Below, piece after piece: positions 33,268-43,973 of a DNA stretch of 64,000 bases. Numbering within the stretch: the stretch's first letter is position 1; each line of letters begins with the position of its first letter. The DNA comes from Lepiota brunneoincarnata. Its lineage: Eukaryota; Basidiomycota; Agaricomycetes; Agaricales; Agaricaceae. Location of the stretch: NCBI GenBank assembly GCA_023014365.1, contig JAEBUN010000029.1, positions 372,001 through 436,000 of the forward strand, written 5' to 3'. The notes beneath the pieces were generated by a model. The model was not told the DNA's origin. It saw only the letters and a program-made list of their open reading frames with translations, and made no database searches. A program made the position numbers and the translations under genes.

Positions 33268-35148
33268 ATGCCGTTCACATCCTCCTTTATACGCCCCGCC
33301 ATAGCGTTGAAGGCAAACGCGGTCAAAAACATTCTCTTCCGCGCATCCACCATTGCCCTCCAATTCGCCATCCTCAAATTCTGCGCATACGTGGCCCATC
33401 TCACAAGCGAATATACATCATTACTCATGTTCGCGGAAGATTTTATCCAACAGTCCCTCTTCATTGTATCACGAGGAGTGCAACGAAGCGCAATCATTGT
33501 GCTCATCTTCACCATTTCATTCACCTTGGCAAGCATGTACGACACGCTGCTGTGGGCGCTAGACTCTCCAGGATATGTGGTCCGTTCGGACCTCGTCAAT
33601 GGCTCCGCCGCTACCCCTTCTCTTCTCCGAAATCCATCATATGTCTCCATTATCAGTGATCCCGACCGTGATCCCAATGGCATCGATATTGACGAAAGCC
33701 TCACTTCCAACCTTTTCAGACCCGGTTTCAATTTCTCCCTTGCTCAGAGCAATTACTCACGAGCACCCAGCGCGATCATCCCTCCTCCACCAATAAACAT
33801 CAGCGTGAGCTGGGGACCCCGCATCTACCTCCCCGACGAGGATGGTCTTGGCTTGAGCTTTGGTCCGCGCCCATTAACCGAGGATACCTATTGTACGGCA
33901 AGCGTGGGAGAAGACGGGTCCTATGCCTTCTGGGATTGCAATATATCGGCGGTGGAGGCCTCGGTCTTTGTGGACCAACCAGTGGGACGACCCATAATAT
34001 GGTGGAATGATGATTGGAACATGTACCTTATGCCATCGGACACGGACGATCCTTGGGCATCACTCAGCAGGTCGGCTCGTGGCACAGCTGCGATGAAACA
34101 AGTTTTTACCTTGACAAAAGGCAACAAGAGACATACTTTCCTGCAAACGACATCCAAGTTTTCCTTGAACGTCGCAGCACCAGAGGTGATCCCAGAATAC
34201 GAAATCGCAGCGCTGATACGCCGATCCTTGATGCTATTTTCTGGAGACGCCAGCCAAGCCAGTGTGTATACTAAAGCATGCGTAGATGCCCAGGTCAATG
34301 GCACCAATATCATTACGCGTGGCTTCATGTTCCAGAATGCAACATACCCCGCAATGTCATTGACCAGTATTGACTTTGTCAATTACATGTGGTTAGGCAG
34401 GAAATTGAATGGTATTCTACGTATCAGCCACACCGCCGTCGAGCTTTTTCGATCCGAGACGATCCCTATCCCTGTCCAACCTACTATTCCATGCGAGGGA
34501 GGGAACTACAATCTGGCGACGGGCGGACGTATTCGGTCCAACAACTGCTTTCCGAAATCACGAGGGAATTTTACTAGCACTTACTTTGCGGGTCAGGTCG
34601 ACACCTCTGCCACCGTCATTATCACTGATGTTCTAGGAGATGGAACAAGTGATACCAACACAGTCGCTTTCAATATGACAGGAGAGGAATGGTACATGGC
34701 CAACCGGGAACGAATTGATCAACTCCTTCTGTCCCGAGCGTTTTTGGTGGGCGGTGATGCAGATTCGGTTAGGGTGGCGGTCCATCATAACACACCGGCC
34801 ATATCCTATCTCCAGCTCATTTTGATTATCCTTCCTTTCTTCATCGCGCTGTTGGCTTATGTGCTGATGCTTCGAGACAAGAAGGGATATTACAATAGTT
34901 CGCTATTTGCGTCGCTTGTTACGACGACGTCTACTGGAGATAAACCCCGTGAACCCGTTGGATATATTACCAAGCCCCCTACTTTTATCCTTCGCAAGTC
35001 GGGGATTGGCACTGAGGATGGGCCGATTGTGATAGGCGATGAAGACCAATTGGAAAAGGAGCCTCAGCATGGTGAGGGTGTTGGGACCACCCGGGAGGTT
35101 ACCAGACTTCTGATAACTGAAGAATACGGGTCAAGTAGCTCTGGCTGA
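33268..35148 (+). CDS. Multi-pass membrane glycoprotein of unknown family, paralogue 1
   Basis: 626 residues, apparently intronless. The ATG at 33268 (MPFTSSFIRPAIALK) is chosen because all three paralogues align from it. Hydrophobic segments: about residues 20-45 (STIALQFAILKFCAYVAHL), 70-95 (SAIIVLIFTISFTLASMY) and about 510-540 (AISYLQLILIILPFFIALLA), followed by a ~75-residue polar tail ending SSSSG. Between the second and third segments lies a ~400-residue region rich in N-glycosylation sites (NFS, NYS, NIS, NGT, NAT, NFT, NMT) and Cys, so probably extracellular or luminal. No known family recognised. Confidence 0.75.
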   Translation: MPFTSSFIRPAIALKANAVKNILFRASTIALQFAILKFCAYVAHLTSEYTSLLMFAEDFIQQSLFIVSRGVQRSAIIVLIFTISFTLASMYDTLLWALDSPGYVVRSDLVNGSAATPSLLRNPSYVSIISDPDRDPNGIDIDESLTSNLFRPGFNFSLAQSNYSRAPSAIIPPPPINISVSWGPRIYLPDEDGLGLSFGPRPLTEDTYCTASVGEDGSYAFWDCNISAVEASVFVDQPVGRPIIWWNDDWNMYLMPSDTDDPWASLSRSARGTAAMKQVFTLTKGNKRHTFLQTTSKFSLNVAAPEVIPEYEIAALIRRSLMLFSGDASQASVYTKACVDAQVNGTNIITRGFMFQNATYPAMSLTSIDFVNYMWLGRKLNGILRISHTAVELFRSETIPIPVQPTIPCEGGNYNLATGGRIRSNNCFPKSRGNFTSTYFAGQVDTSATVIITDVLGDGTSDTNTVAFNMTGEEWYMANRERIDQLLLSRAFLVGGDADSVRVAVHHNTPAISYLQLILIILPFFIALLAYVLMLRDKKGYYNSSLFASLVTTTSTGDKPREPVGYITKPPTFILRKSGIGTEDGPIVIGDEDQLEKEPQHGEGVGTTREVTRLLITEEYGSSSSG

Positions 35149-36619
35149 CCTGTTGAGTTGGTTCGGATGTGTCGAAACATGTCTTTAGGCGCTGGCGCTG
35201 TACTATCTTTTCAATTCCTCGGGACTCTATATTACTAGTACTTCTTCTCTAATCCATAAGGGGATGCATGCTCTGTGGAGCAGTGCGCTGTGTTGTTTGG
35301 TGGGGATCAATGCGCCTTTTCACGGGTTCTGATTGGTCAATTGCTCACCATAAATAAATCGTGATCGACAACTGTGCTGTACGCTATGTCTTTCATATCC
35401 TGCGGTAAGTATCAGGATCCCGCCATGCATGGAATCCTTACCTCTTTACACACCCGCACTTAGATACCTGAGCCCCTAACAACGAGGACGTCTCCGCTGC
35501 CATAAGGCCTCCGGTGGGCCACAATGTAACCAACTTCACAAGGTCGAGAACAGGAGCCCTGTGGTCATTTCGTCAATCACACCTCCCCCATATGGTCGTC
35601 GATCCTCTTCCCTTCACTACGTAGTGCACGAGTATTTGAAAAGATGGATTATATTAGCGCAAGATAAGCAATTTGATCCATCACGGAACTCGTGCCAGTC
35701 CCCAGCGCCCACAATCAGACGCAACAGGATATTTTCGTTTCGAGTACTCAGCCCTACTTCTCACGAACCCGCCACCCCGAGGCTATCCTTAATTCCAGGC
35801 TCTTGGACCACCGGTAGCCCACATATACAATCTATTGGTCTACACTTGGCGGGTTACTTACCCGGACCTTTGAGTCATCCGTGGCGATTACTAATAATTG
35901 TCAGAGAAGGGTGGAGCTCTTCTGACTTTCACATGTCATTTTTTGTCCGTGAGTTTGTCAGTCTCGTCTAATTGAGGTTTTTTCCTTCTGCTCTTTCTCG
36001 TTCTCCTTGGCTGTTTTTCTGGGTGTGACTTCGGCTTGGATCTTGCTGGTTGTGTGGCAGTCGTAGCCATAATTGGCAACGATATGGACAGTTAATACCT
36101 GTTAAATGCGGTGTCGAGTAACTGCCCAAATTTCAACTCCGACTGACAGCCTGACTGTCCCCATAGACCAACCATCATCAGAAAATCAAGTCCGTCGCGC
36201 TCTCAATCCCTCTGCAATTGACGAACGTTCCTTTCCTTTAAAAATCACGAGACTGCATCTACATAACTAATATGCCCTTGTATGAGACTTGGATCAGAAC
36301 CATCTCTCCCCCTTTTTAATTTTTTTTCTCATAATTAAGCAGCTTCTAACTGGGTCTGCTGGCCCCTCGAGCTTTATATGGATCGGTGCATGGGAAGGTA
36401 TTAAACAAGTCAGTGGTCAACGCCTGATGGGCGGGCAACTCGTGATTAATGATAGAAGCGACATTAACAGCACCTCAAACCCAAGTTCCCAACCCCAAGT
36501 TCCCAATTTGTTCATCATTTAGAGCATTTTCATTGTATGTATATACAGTTGCTCCTGCCAAGCCACCCTGGCTGATCTTCACAAGCGCCCCGACGGCGAA
36601 TCCATCCTCTCTATTGAAA
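35149..36619. other. Intergenic region of membrane-protein tandem, unit 1-2
   Basis: Contains the 3' flank shared by the paralogues (TGTACTATCTTTTCAATTCC), the dispersed ACTTAGATACCTG segment (35457-35606), and the promoter region of paralogue 2, similar to that of paralogue 3 (GCCTGATGGGCGGG, ATTTTCATTGTATGTATATA near 36525-36544). A frame at 35561-35971 runs through it, is not conserved intact in the sister spacers, and I do not call it. Confidence 0.5.
35457..35606 (+). repeat. Dispersed ACTTAGATACCTC segment, copy 3
   Basis: ACTTAGATACCTGAGCCCC, GAGGACGTCTCCGCTG and CGTCAATCACACCTCCCCCA match the blocks at 10025-10178 in order, at lower identity. Confidence 0.5.
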
Positions 36620-38503
36620 ATGCCGCTCACATCCTCCCTTTTACACCCCGTCATACCGTTGAAGGCAAATGCGGTCAAAAACATCCTCTTCCGTGCATCC
36701 ACCATTGCCCTCCAATTTGCCATCCTCAAACTCTGTGCATATGTTGCCTACCTCAAGAACGAATACACATCACTACTCATGTTCGCGGAAGATTTTATCC
36801 AACAGTCCCTTTTCATTGTATCACGAGGAGTGCAACGAAGCACATTCATTGTGCTCCTCTTCACCATTTCCTTCACCTTGGCAAGCGTGTATGACACACT
36901 GCTGTGGGCACTAGATTCCCCAGGATACGTCGTCCGCTCCGATCTCGTCAATGGCTCCGCCGTCACCTCTTCCTTTCTCCGAGATCCATCATATGTCTCC
37001 ATCATCAGTGATCCCGACCGTGATCCCAATCGTATCGATATTGACGAAAGCCTCACTTCCAACCTTTTCAGACCCGGTTTCAACTTCTCCTTTGCTCAGA
37101 GCAATTACTCACGAACACCCAACGCGATCATCCCTCCTCCACCAATAAACATCAGCGTGAGCTGGGGACCTCGCATCTACCTCCCCGAGGAGGATGGTTT
37201 TGGTCTGAGCTTTGGTCCACGTCCATTGACCGATAGTATTTATTGTTATGCAAATGCGGGAGGAGATGGTTCTTATGCCTACTGGGATTGCAATACATTG
37301 GGGACGAGCGGTTCTGTGTTTTTGGATCAACCAGTAGGACGACCCATAATTTGGTGGAATACCGACTGGGATTTGTACCTTATGCCATCGGATACGGACA
37401 ATCCTTGGGCGTCAATCAGCAGGGTCGCTCATGGTACAGCTGCAATGAAACAAGTTTTTACCCTGACAAAGGGCAACAAACGACATACCTTCCTGCAAAC
37501 ATCATTCGAATTCACTTTGAGTGCCCCAGCGCCAGAGATGATCGCAGAGTCCGAAATTACAACGATGATACGCCGATCCTTAATACTGTTTACTGGAGAC
37601 GACAGCCAAGCCGTTGTGTATGCCAAAGCATGCATAGATTCCCAGACTAATGGTACCAATATCGTCACGCACGGCTTCATGTCCCAGAACACAACGTACC
37701 CTGCCATCTCAATGACCAGCATCGACTTTGTCAATTACATATGGTCAGGCCAAAAGCTGCACGGTATTCTACGCATCAGCCACACCGCTATCGAGCTTTT
37801 TCGATCCGAGACAATTCCTGTATCTGTTCAACCTGCTGGTGCATGCGACGGGGAGAGCTACAACATAGCGACGGGTGGACGTGTCAGATCCGGTGATTGT
37901 TTTCCGGGATCGCGACGGAACTTGACTAGCCCTTACTTTGCGGGTCAGGTTGACACCTCCGCTACCGCCATTATCACTGATATTCTGGGAGATGGGTCAA
38001 GTGATAACAACACTGTCGCTTTTAATACGACAGGGCAGGAATGGTACCTAGCCAACCGGGAACGAATTGATCAACTCCTTCTGTCCCGGGCGTTTTTGGT
38101 GGGCGGTAATGCAGATTCGGTTAAGGTGTCGGTCCATCGTGACGAAACGGCTATATCCTATCTCCAGCTCATTTTGATTATCCTTCCTTTCTTCATCGCG
38201 CTGTTGGCTTATGTGTTGATGCTTCGAGACAAGAGGGGGTATTATAACAGTTCGTTATTCGCATCGCTTGTCAAGACGACGTTTAAAGGAGGCGAATCCC
38301 GTGAATCTGTTGGATATATTAACAGGCCCCCTACTTTTATCCTTCGCAAGTCGGGGATTGGCACTAAGGATGGGCCGATTGTAATAGGTGACGAGGACCA
38401 GTTGGAAAAGGAGCCTCAAGAAGATGATAGAGATGTTGTGATCAGCCGGGAGGTTACTGGACTTTTGATAAGTAGAGAATCGCGATCGAGTAGCTCGGGC
38501 TGA
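36620..38503 (+). CDS. Multi-pass membrane glycoprotein, paralogue 2
   Basis: 627 residues, intronless, starting MPLTSSLLHPVIPLKANAVK; the open frame extends 57 codons further upstream but that part is not alignable as protein. Same architecture as paralogue 1: two N-terminal hydrophobic segments (FIVLLFTISFTLASVYDTLL is the second), a glycosylated middle (PGFNFSFAQSNYSRTPNAII), a third segment (SYLQLILIILPFFIALLAYV) and a tail with GYINRPPTFILRKSGIGTKD. Divergence from paralogue 1 is concentrated in the middle domain (about residues 210-250), while the membrane segments and juxtamembrane parts are nearly identical. Confidence 0.75.
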   Translation: MPLTSSLLHPVIPLKANAVKNILFRASTIALQFAILKLCAYVAYLKNEYTSLLMFAEDFIQQSLFIVSRGVQRSTFIVLLFTISFTLASVYDTLLWALDSPGYVVRSDLVNGSAVTSSFLRDPSYVSIISDPDRDPNRIDIDESLTSNLFRPGFNFSFAQSNYSRTPNAIIPPPPINISVSWGPRIYLPEEDGFGLSFGPRPLTDSIYCYANAGGDGSYAYWDCNTLGTSGSVFLDQPVGRPIIWWNTDWDLYLMPSDTDNPWASISRVAHGTAAMKQVFTLTKGNKRHTFLQTSFEFTLSAPAPEMIAESEITTMIRRSLILFTGDDSQAVVYAKACIDSQTNGTNIVTHGFMSQNTTYPAISMTSIDFVNYIWSGQKLHGILRISHTAIELFRSETIPVSVQPAGACDGESYNIATGGRVRSGDCFPGSRRNLTSPYFAGQVDTSATAIITDILGDGSSDNNTVAFNTTGQEWYLANRERIDQLLLSRAFLVGGNADSVKVSVHRDETAISYLQLILIILPFFIALLAYVLMLRDKRGYYNSSLFASLVKTTFKGGESRESVGYINRPPTFILRKSGIGTKDGPIVIGDEDQLEKEPQEDDRDVVISREVTGLLISRESRSSSSG

Positions 38504-39962
38504 CCTGTGGAGTTGATTTCAGGTGTGTCGAGGCAGGTGTCCCGACGCTGGCCCTGTATCATCTTGTCAATTCCTGGGGCCCCTTAGCTATTAGTACCTC
38601 TTCTCTAATTCATAGGGAGATGTATACTTCATGGAGCAGTGTGCTGTGTTGGTTGGTGGGGATGCCCAATGCTCACTACCAGCTGTGCGCTTGTCCATGT
38701 GTTCTGATTGTTCGGTCGCACGCAATAAATAAACCGTAAATTGATGGCTGAGCTCCTGATCGATATTGCTGTTCGCTACGTCTTCCATATCCTGCTGTAA
38801 GGATCAGGATCCCGACATGCGTGGAATCCTCCCCCTTGATACAGTTTGTATATAGCACATCCGTACTTAGGATACCTCAGCTCCTGACAAACGAGGATGT
38901 CTGCTACCATAGGACCTTCCATAGGCCATCCGTACCAACCTTTACAAGGCTGAGAAAATGAGCTCTGAGGTCATTTCGTCAATCACACCTCGCCCTTATG
39001 ACCGTTTTGGAATCTGGTTCTCTTCCCTTCACTATGAAGTGCACGAGTATTCGAAAAAGATGGATTATATTAGCACAGGATAATAAATTTGATTCATCAT
39101 GGAACTCGTGGCAGTTACTGTACCCGGGACCCACAATCAGACCTTCCCGCCCCACGAACCAGCCGCCGCCCGAGGCCATCCTTAATGCCAGGTTTTTGGG
39201 CCAACGATAGCCCAGTGCAAACCATATATACAGTCTAGTGGCCTATGTCTGTGGATTTTAACCACCTGAGACCAATGAGTCACCCGTGGCCGTCACTGAT
39301 TTTCTGTAAGCTTGGGGTTATTACAGTCCGGTAACAGAACACCTAATATGTTGGGTTATGTCCCTTTTGGTGTAACGTTTAGAGCGGCTGTGTGGCCATC
39401 CTTATATTTTCATATCGTTTTGTTTGTGTCAGTCTCGTTATTGCCAAATTTCAACTACGACTGACAAACATCAGGAAATGAAGTCCGTCAGGAGTAATCG
39501 TTCTGATCCAATGATCGTGTCATATTAATTTATCAGATCCCTTCCAATCCTGCACAGGTACAACTCAAAAATGTCATGCAAGGGTATATCAGTTATGTAA
39601 ACACAGTCTCATGATGTTTAGAGGAACAGAACGTATGTAAATTGAGGAGGGCCTGCTCAGATAGATTGGGAACATCTTTGTCGAAGGTCCTCAAATTCTT
39701 TTTCTCATAATCAAGGAGCTTCTCACTGGTCCGCTTGCATCTCAAGTTTTATAAGGATCGGTGCAAGGGAAGGTGTTGAACAAGTAGGTGGCCAAACGCC
39801 TGATGGGTGATTAATGATTGAGGCGACATAGACGGCACTTCAACCCCGAATTCATAATCTATTCATCATTTGCAGTATTTCATTGTATGTATATACAGTT
39901 GTTCCTGCCCCTGGCCGATCTTCACAAGCCCCCCGACAGCGAATCCATCCTCCCGATTGAAA
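38504..39962. other. Intergenic region of membrane-protein tandem, unit 2-3
   Basis: Same layout as 35149-36619: shared 3' flank, dispersed segment (38863-39028), then the promoter of paralogue 3 (GGATCGGTGCAAGGGAAGG near 39757; CATTGTATGTATATACAGTT at 39881-39900). No gene seen. Confidence 0.5.
38863..39028 (+). repeat. Dispersed ACTTAGATACCTC segment, copy 4
   Basis: GTACTTAGGATACCTCAGCTCC, ACGAGGATGTCTGCTAC, ATCACACCTCGCCCTTATGA and GTTTTGGAATCTGG follow the order in 10025-10178. Confidence 0.55.
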
Positions 39963-41840
39963 ATGCCGTTCCCGTCCTACCTTTTACACCCCGTCATACC
40001 GTTGAAGGCAAATGCAGTCAAAAACATCCTCTTCCGTGCATCCACCATTGCCCTCCAATTCGCTATCCTCAAACTCTGCGCATACGTTGTCTACCTTGAA
40101 AACGAATATACATCATTACTCATGTTCGCGGAAGGTTTTATCCAACAGTCCCTCTTCATTGTATCACGAGGAGTGCAACGAAGTGCAATCATTGTGCTCA
40201 TCTTCACCATTTCGTCCACCTCGGCAAGCATGTATGACACATTGTCGTGGGCACTAGATTCCCCAGGATACGTCGTCCGCTCCGACCCCGTCAATGGCTC
40301 CGCCGTCACCCCTTCCCTTCTCCGAAATCCATCATATGTCTCCATTATCAGTGATCCCGACCATGATCTCAATCACGTCAATATTGACGAAAACCTCACT
40401 TCCAACCTTTTCAGACCCGGTTTCAATTTCTCCCTTGCCCAGAACAATTACCCACGAACACCCAACGCGGTCATGCCTCCTCTACCGATAAACACCAGCG
40501 TGGGTTGGGGACCCCGCATCCGCCTCCCCGACGAAGATGGTTTTGGCTTGGCTTTTGATTCACATTCAGTGACCGAGAATCTTGTTTGTCCCGCAGGTGC
40601 GGTAAATGGTTCCTATGCCTTCTGGCATTGCAGTACATCGGGGAAGAATGCTACTGTGTTCACGGATCGACCAGTAGGGCGACCCATAATATTTTGGAAT
40701 AATGATTGGGAAGTCGGCCTTGCGCCGTCGGACGCGGACGATCCTTGGGCGTCACTCAGCAGGGCTACTGTTGGCACAGCTGCCATGAAGCAAGTTTTTA
40801 CCTTGACAAAGGGCAAAAGGCGACATACCTTTCTGCAAACAACACTCGAGTTTTCCTTGAATGCCCCAGTGCCAGAAATGATTTCAGAATCTGATATCAC
40901 AGCGCTGATACGCCGATCCTTAATGTTGTTTCTCGGAGACGACAGTCGAGTCAGTGTGTTTGCCGAAGCATGCATAGATGCCCAGATCAAAGGCAACTAT
41001 ATCCTTACGAGTGGCGTTATGTTCCAGAACACAACATACCCCGCCATATCATTGACCAGTATTGACTTTGTCAATTTCCTGTGTTTTGGCAGAAAACTGA
41101 ATGGTATTCTACGCATCAGCCACTCCGCCATCGAGCTTGTTCGATCCGAGACGATATCTATGCCTGTCAAACCTGCTGCCCCATGCGAGGGATGGGGCTA
41201 CGATGTGGCGACGGGCGGACGTATCCGGAGAAGCGTCTGTTTTCCGACACCGCGAGGGAGCCCGACTAGCATTTACTTTGCGGGTCGGGTCGACACCTCC
41301 GCCACTGCCATCATCACCGATATTCTAGGAGATGGGACAAGTGATGACAACACAGTTGCTTTCAATACGACAGGAGAGGAATGGTACATGGCCAACCGTG
41401 AACGAATTGATCGACTCCTTCTGTCCAGGGCATTTTTGGTGGGTGGTGATGCAGATTCGGTTAGGGTGTCAGTCCATCGTGACGAAACGGCTATATCCTA
41501 TCTCCAGCTCATTTTGATTATCCTTCCTTTCTTCATCGCGCTATCAACTTATGTGGTGATGCTCCGAGACAAGAGGAGATATTATAACAGTTCGCTATTT
41601 GCGTCGCTTGTTACGACGACGTCTACTGGAGATAAACCCCGTGGATCGGTTGGATATATTACCAAGCCCCTTACTTTTATCCTTCGCAAGTCGGGGATTG
41701 GCACTAAAGATGGGCCGCTTGTGATAGAGGATGAGGACCAATTGGAAAAGGGGCTCCAATATGGCAGTGATGCTGGGACGAGCCGGGAGGCTACCAGACT
41801 TCTGATAAGTGGAGAATCGGGGTCAAGTAGCTCTTATTGA
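39963..41840 (+). CDS. Multi-pass membrane glycoprotein, paralogue 3
   Basis: 625 residues, intronless, start MPFPSYLLHPVIPLKANAVK aligned with the other two. Hydrophobic segments as in paralogues 1 and 2 (SAIIVLIFTISSTSASMYD is less hydrophobic; AISYLQLILIILPFFIALST near the end). The middle domain has its own glycosylation sites (KNATVF, QNTTYP) and local changes (VGWGPRIRLPDEDGFGLAFD). It ends SGSSSSY. The most divergent of the three; all three frames are open. Confidence 0.75.
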   Translation: MPFPSYLLHPVIPLKANAVKNILFRASTIALQFAILKLCAYVVYLENEYTSLLMFAEGFIQQSLFIVSRGVQRSAIIVLIFTISSTSASMYDTLSWALDSPGYVVRSDPVNGSAVTPSLLRNPSYVSIISDPDHDLNHVNIDENLTSNLFRPGFNFSLAQNNYPRTPNAVMPPLPINTSVGWGPRIRLPDEDGFGLAFDSHSVTENLVCPAGAVNGSYAFWHCSTSGKNATVFTDRPVGRPIIFWNNDWEVGLAPSDADDPWASLSRATVGTAAMKQVFTLTKGKRRHTFLQTTLEFSLNAPVPEMISESDITALIRRSLMLFLGDDSRVSVFAEACIDAQIKGNYILTSGVMFQNTTYPAISLTSIDFVNFLCFGRKLNGILRISHSAIELVRSETISMPVKPAAPCEGWGYDVATGGRIRRSVCFPTPRGSPTSIYFAGRVDTSATAIITDILGDGTSDDNTVAFNTTGEEWYMANRERIDRLLLSRAFLVGGDADSVRVSVHRDETAISYLQLILIILPFFIALSTYVVMLRDKRRYYNSSLFASLVTTTSTGDKPRGSVGYITKPLTFILRKSGIGTKDGPLVIEDEDQLEKGLQYGSDAGTSREATRLLISGESGSSSSY

Positions 41841-42356
41841 CCTGTCGAGTTAGTTCAGGTGTATCAAAGTAGGTGTCTAGGCGCTGGGCTGTACTATCCT
41901 CGGACTACTAGTACTTTGTCTTTTCTACGTCATAGTGGAATGCATACTGTCTGCAGCAACCGCGTGCCGTGTTGCTCGGTAGAGTTGCTTAATGCTCACT
42001 ACCGGTTGTCCACGGACTCTGACTATTTGATCGCCCATCAGAAGCGAGCCATGAAATTGACGATTGAAAAGTGATGTGCTCCTGACCGATACATCGTGCT
42101 GTCTATTATGTCTTCCATATCCCATGTAGTGCACGAATAGTTGAAAAGATAAATTATGGAATTCGTGTCAACTCCCACCACACGCGTCCAGACTCTCCAG
42201 GACCCTCGTTTCAATTACTCAACCTGCGCTCCTCACGAGCCCCGAGCTTGAAGCTGCGTGAGGGCAGAGTACCCACTACCAGAGGCTATCCTTAACACCG
42301 CCCCTTTGGGTCAACGATAGCTCGGCGCAAACTACATGTGTACGAGCTAGCGGCGA
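41841..42356. other. Spacer after membrane-protein array
   Basis: Retains the shared 3' flank at reduced length (CCTGTCGAGTTAGTTCAGGTG, TGTACTATCCTCGGACTACT) and then unique sequence. No gene seen. Confidence 0.45.
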
Positions 42357-43973
42357 ATGGCGCTGGCTGGTTACATGTTTAATAGAACCCTATCTGGCCA
42401 TTGGGTATCCTCGGGCTCTCTGTGGCTCTGTGGCTCTGCCGGCAATTCTAGTGTTGGTAAGCCCACGATTGTCACTTTGACGAAAGCTTCGTTATTTATG
42501 AAAAGACAGGTGCGCTGGCCAAACTCAACCCCTTGTCGGTGGTGTGGATCTCGCCGTCACAGAGGAGCACGTGTTATGACAAACAAACCCCCATCAGTGC
42601 GTCTCAGATGGGATACACTGAGACTTCACCACACTCCGCCCATGTCAGCTCGCGAACCTCAAGGCGAGGTCGACTTCCTCGAGAGGGAAATATCCCCGTT
42701 GAATAATGCGATATCTCAACTTCAAGCAAAACGTGCGCCGTTTCTGCGAAGACTCAACAGTATAAGGCCCTCGACTCGAGTCTTTCCACCAGAGACACTG
42801 GCGCTCATCTTTCAATACGCGGCCTCACCCTCCTGGTGCCACTGCTTTCGTTCTTGCTTCGTGTACACTTTGTCAGAATATACTAGCTCTTTCTCCCGAC
42901 TCTTGGCCCTCAGCAGTGTCTCGTCGCATTGGCGCCGGGTCGCATGGTCAACACCCCAGCTATGGACGAGTGCGGTCATCCATGTTGCCGAAAAGACCGC
43001 GCACCTGGCTTCCAACATCTTGGAACTCTATCTGAAGAATGTCCGTGAACTTCCGTTTGATCTCCAGCTTATTATGGCAGATCGTGACTTTTTACACCCC
43101 ATCTTCGACATTGAGGATCAAGCTCCACCGGTTCGTGCGGTACTCTTTAACCCCGACTATTCCAGGAAGATTCGGACTCTCGAGCTATCAAGTCCCCCAG
43201 TCGCATGGCTGCGTTCCATTTCGGCCTCATGCTTCTCGCGTCTCGAATGTATCTCTGCCGGACCGATATACGGTAACTATCGAGTCGAGCCACTCTCTTT
43301 CGAAACTCTCCCTCGGCTACGTGAGGTTGAGCTGCACTCTGTTCAGTGTAGAGTTTCACTGCCGTGGACGTCAATAACCGTTCTCCGGCTCTGGGGCGTT
43401 CCTATGGATGCTTCTGCCGAGATGCTCACTCGATGTCCCAATCTCACCTTGTTTGAAACGTCAAATCCTCGTAGTGGCCGACGATCCGAATCTCATTTTT
43501 TTAACGTCGTCACTCTCAGCCATCTGGAGGACTTTTCCTGGTCATTTCACCAGAGCCCATGGTGTTTAGCAGCGCTTCATTACGTCCGACTACCCGCCCT
43601 ACGCAAACTCACTTGGGACCAGTGCCACAACGACGCAGGGTTTGAGCCTTCCGTCCTAGCGCTGTTCAACGGTCTCCCGTCTACCTTGTGTACCCTTCGT
43701 TTGACTAAACTTGCTGGTTGGACACTTCCACTTGTTCGGCGTGTCCTCAGTCAAGCTGGCTTTGTCCGAGAGGTCACGTTGAAAGGCTGTACTAGGACTA
43801 GCGTATATGAATTCCTCAGCGCACTGTGCCCTGCCAGAAATGGTTATGGGATAAACTATCTTCCTTACCTCACGTCCTTGACCATCGATGATTGTCGTGC
43901 GGACTGTTCTGTACATGAATCCGCGCACATACTCGGCTGCGGACTTCTCCCACCTCATTTTGGAGGTATGTAA
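42357..43973 (+). CDS. F-box/LRR-type protein
   Basis: Would act as substrate receptor of an SCF ubiquitin ligase. The conserved part begins with a heptad-like leader (EVDFLEREISPLNNAISQLQ, KRAPFLRRLNSIRP) and the F-box-like motif RVFPPETLALIFQYAAS, then LALSSVSSHWRRVAWSTPQL, the usual order in Agaricomycete F-box proteins. A leucine-rich C-terminal half follows (LPRLREVELHSVQ, LRLWGVPMDASAEMLTRCPNL, LTSLTIDDCRADC), ending at HFGGM. The first ~95 residues are not typical; translation may start at MSAREPQG near 42642 with the upstream frame as leader or intron. Confidence 0.75.
   Translation: MALAGYMFNRTLSGHWVSSGSLWLCGSAGNSSVGKPTIVTLTKASLFMKRQVRWPNSTPCRWCGSRRHRGARVMTNKPPSVRLRWDTLRLHHTPPMSAREPQGEVDFLEREISPLNNAISQLQAKRAPFLRRLNSIRPSTRVFPPETLALIFQYAASPSWCHCFRSCFVYTLSEYTSSFSRLLALSSVSSHWRRVAWSTPQLWTSAVIHVAEKTAHLASNILELYLKNVRELPFDLQLIMADRDFLHPIFDIEDQAPPVRAVLFNPDYSRKIRTLELSSPPVAWLRSISASCFSRLECISAGPIYGNYRVEPLSFETLPRLREVELHSVQCRVSLPWTSITVLRLWGVPMDASAEMLTRCPNLTLFETSNPRSGRRSESHFFNVVTLSHLEDFSWSFHQSPWCLAALHYVRLPALRKLTWDQCHNDAGFEPSVLALFNGLPSTLCTLRLTKLAGWTLPLVRRVLSQAGFVREVTLKGCTRTSVYEFLSALCPARNGYGINYLPYLTSLTIDDCRADCSVHESAHILGCGLLPPHFGGM

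Noticed and set aside
35561..35971. 136-codon plus-strand frame in the spacer after membrane paralogue 1
   Set aside because: It runs across the dispersed segment; the sister spacer at 38900-39200 does not keep it open, and no domain is seen.
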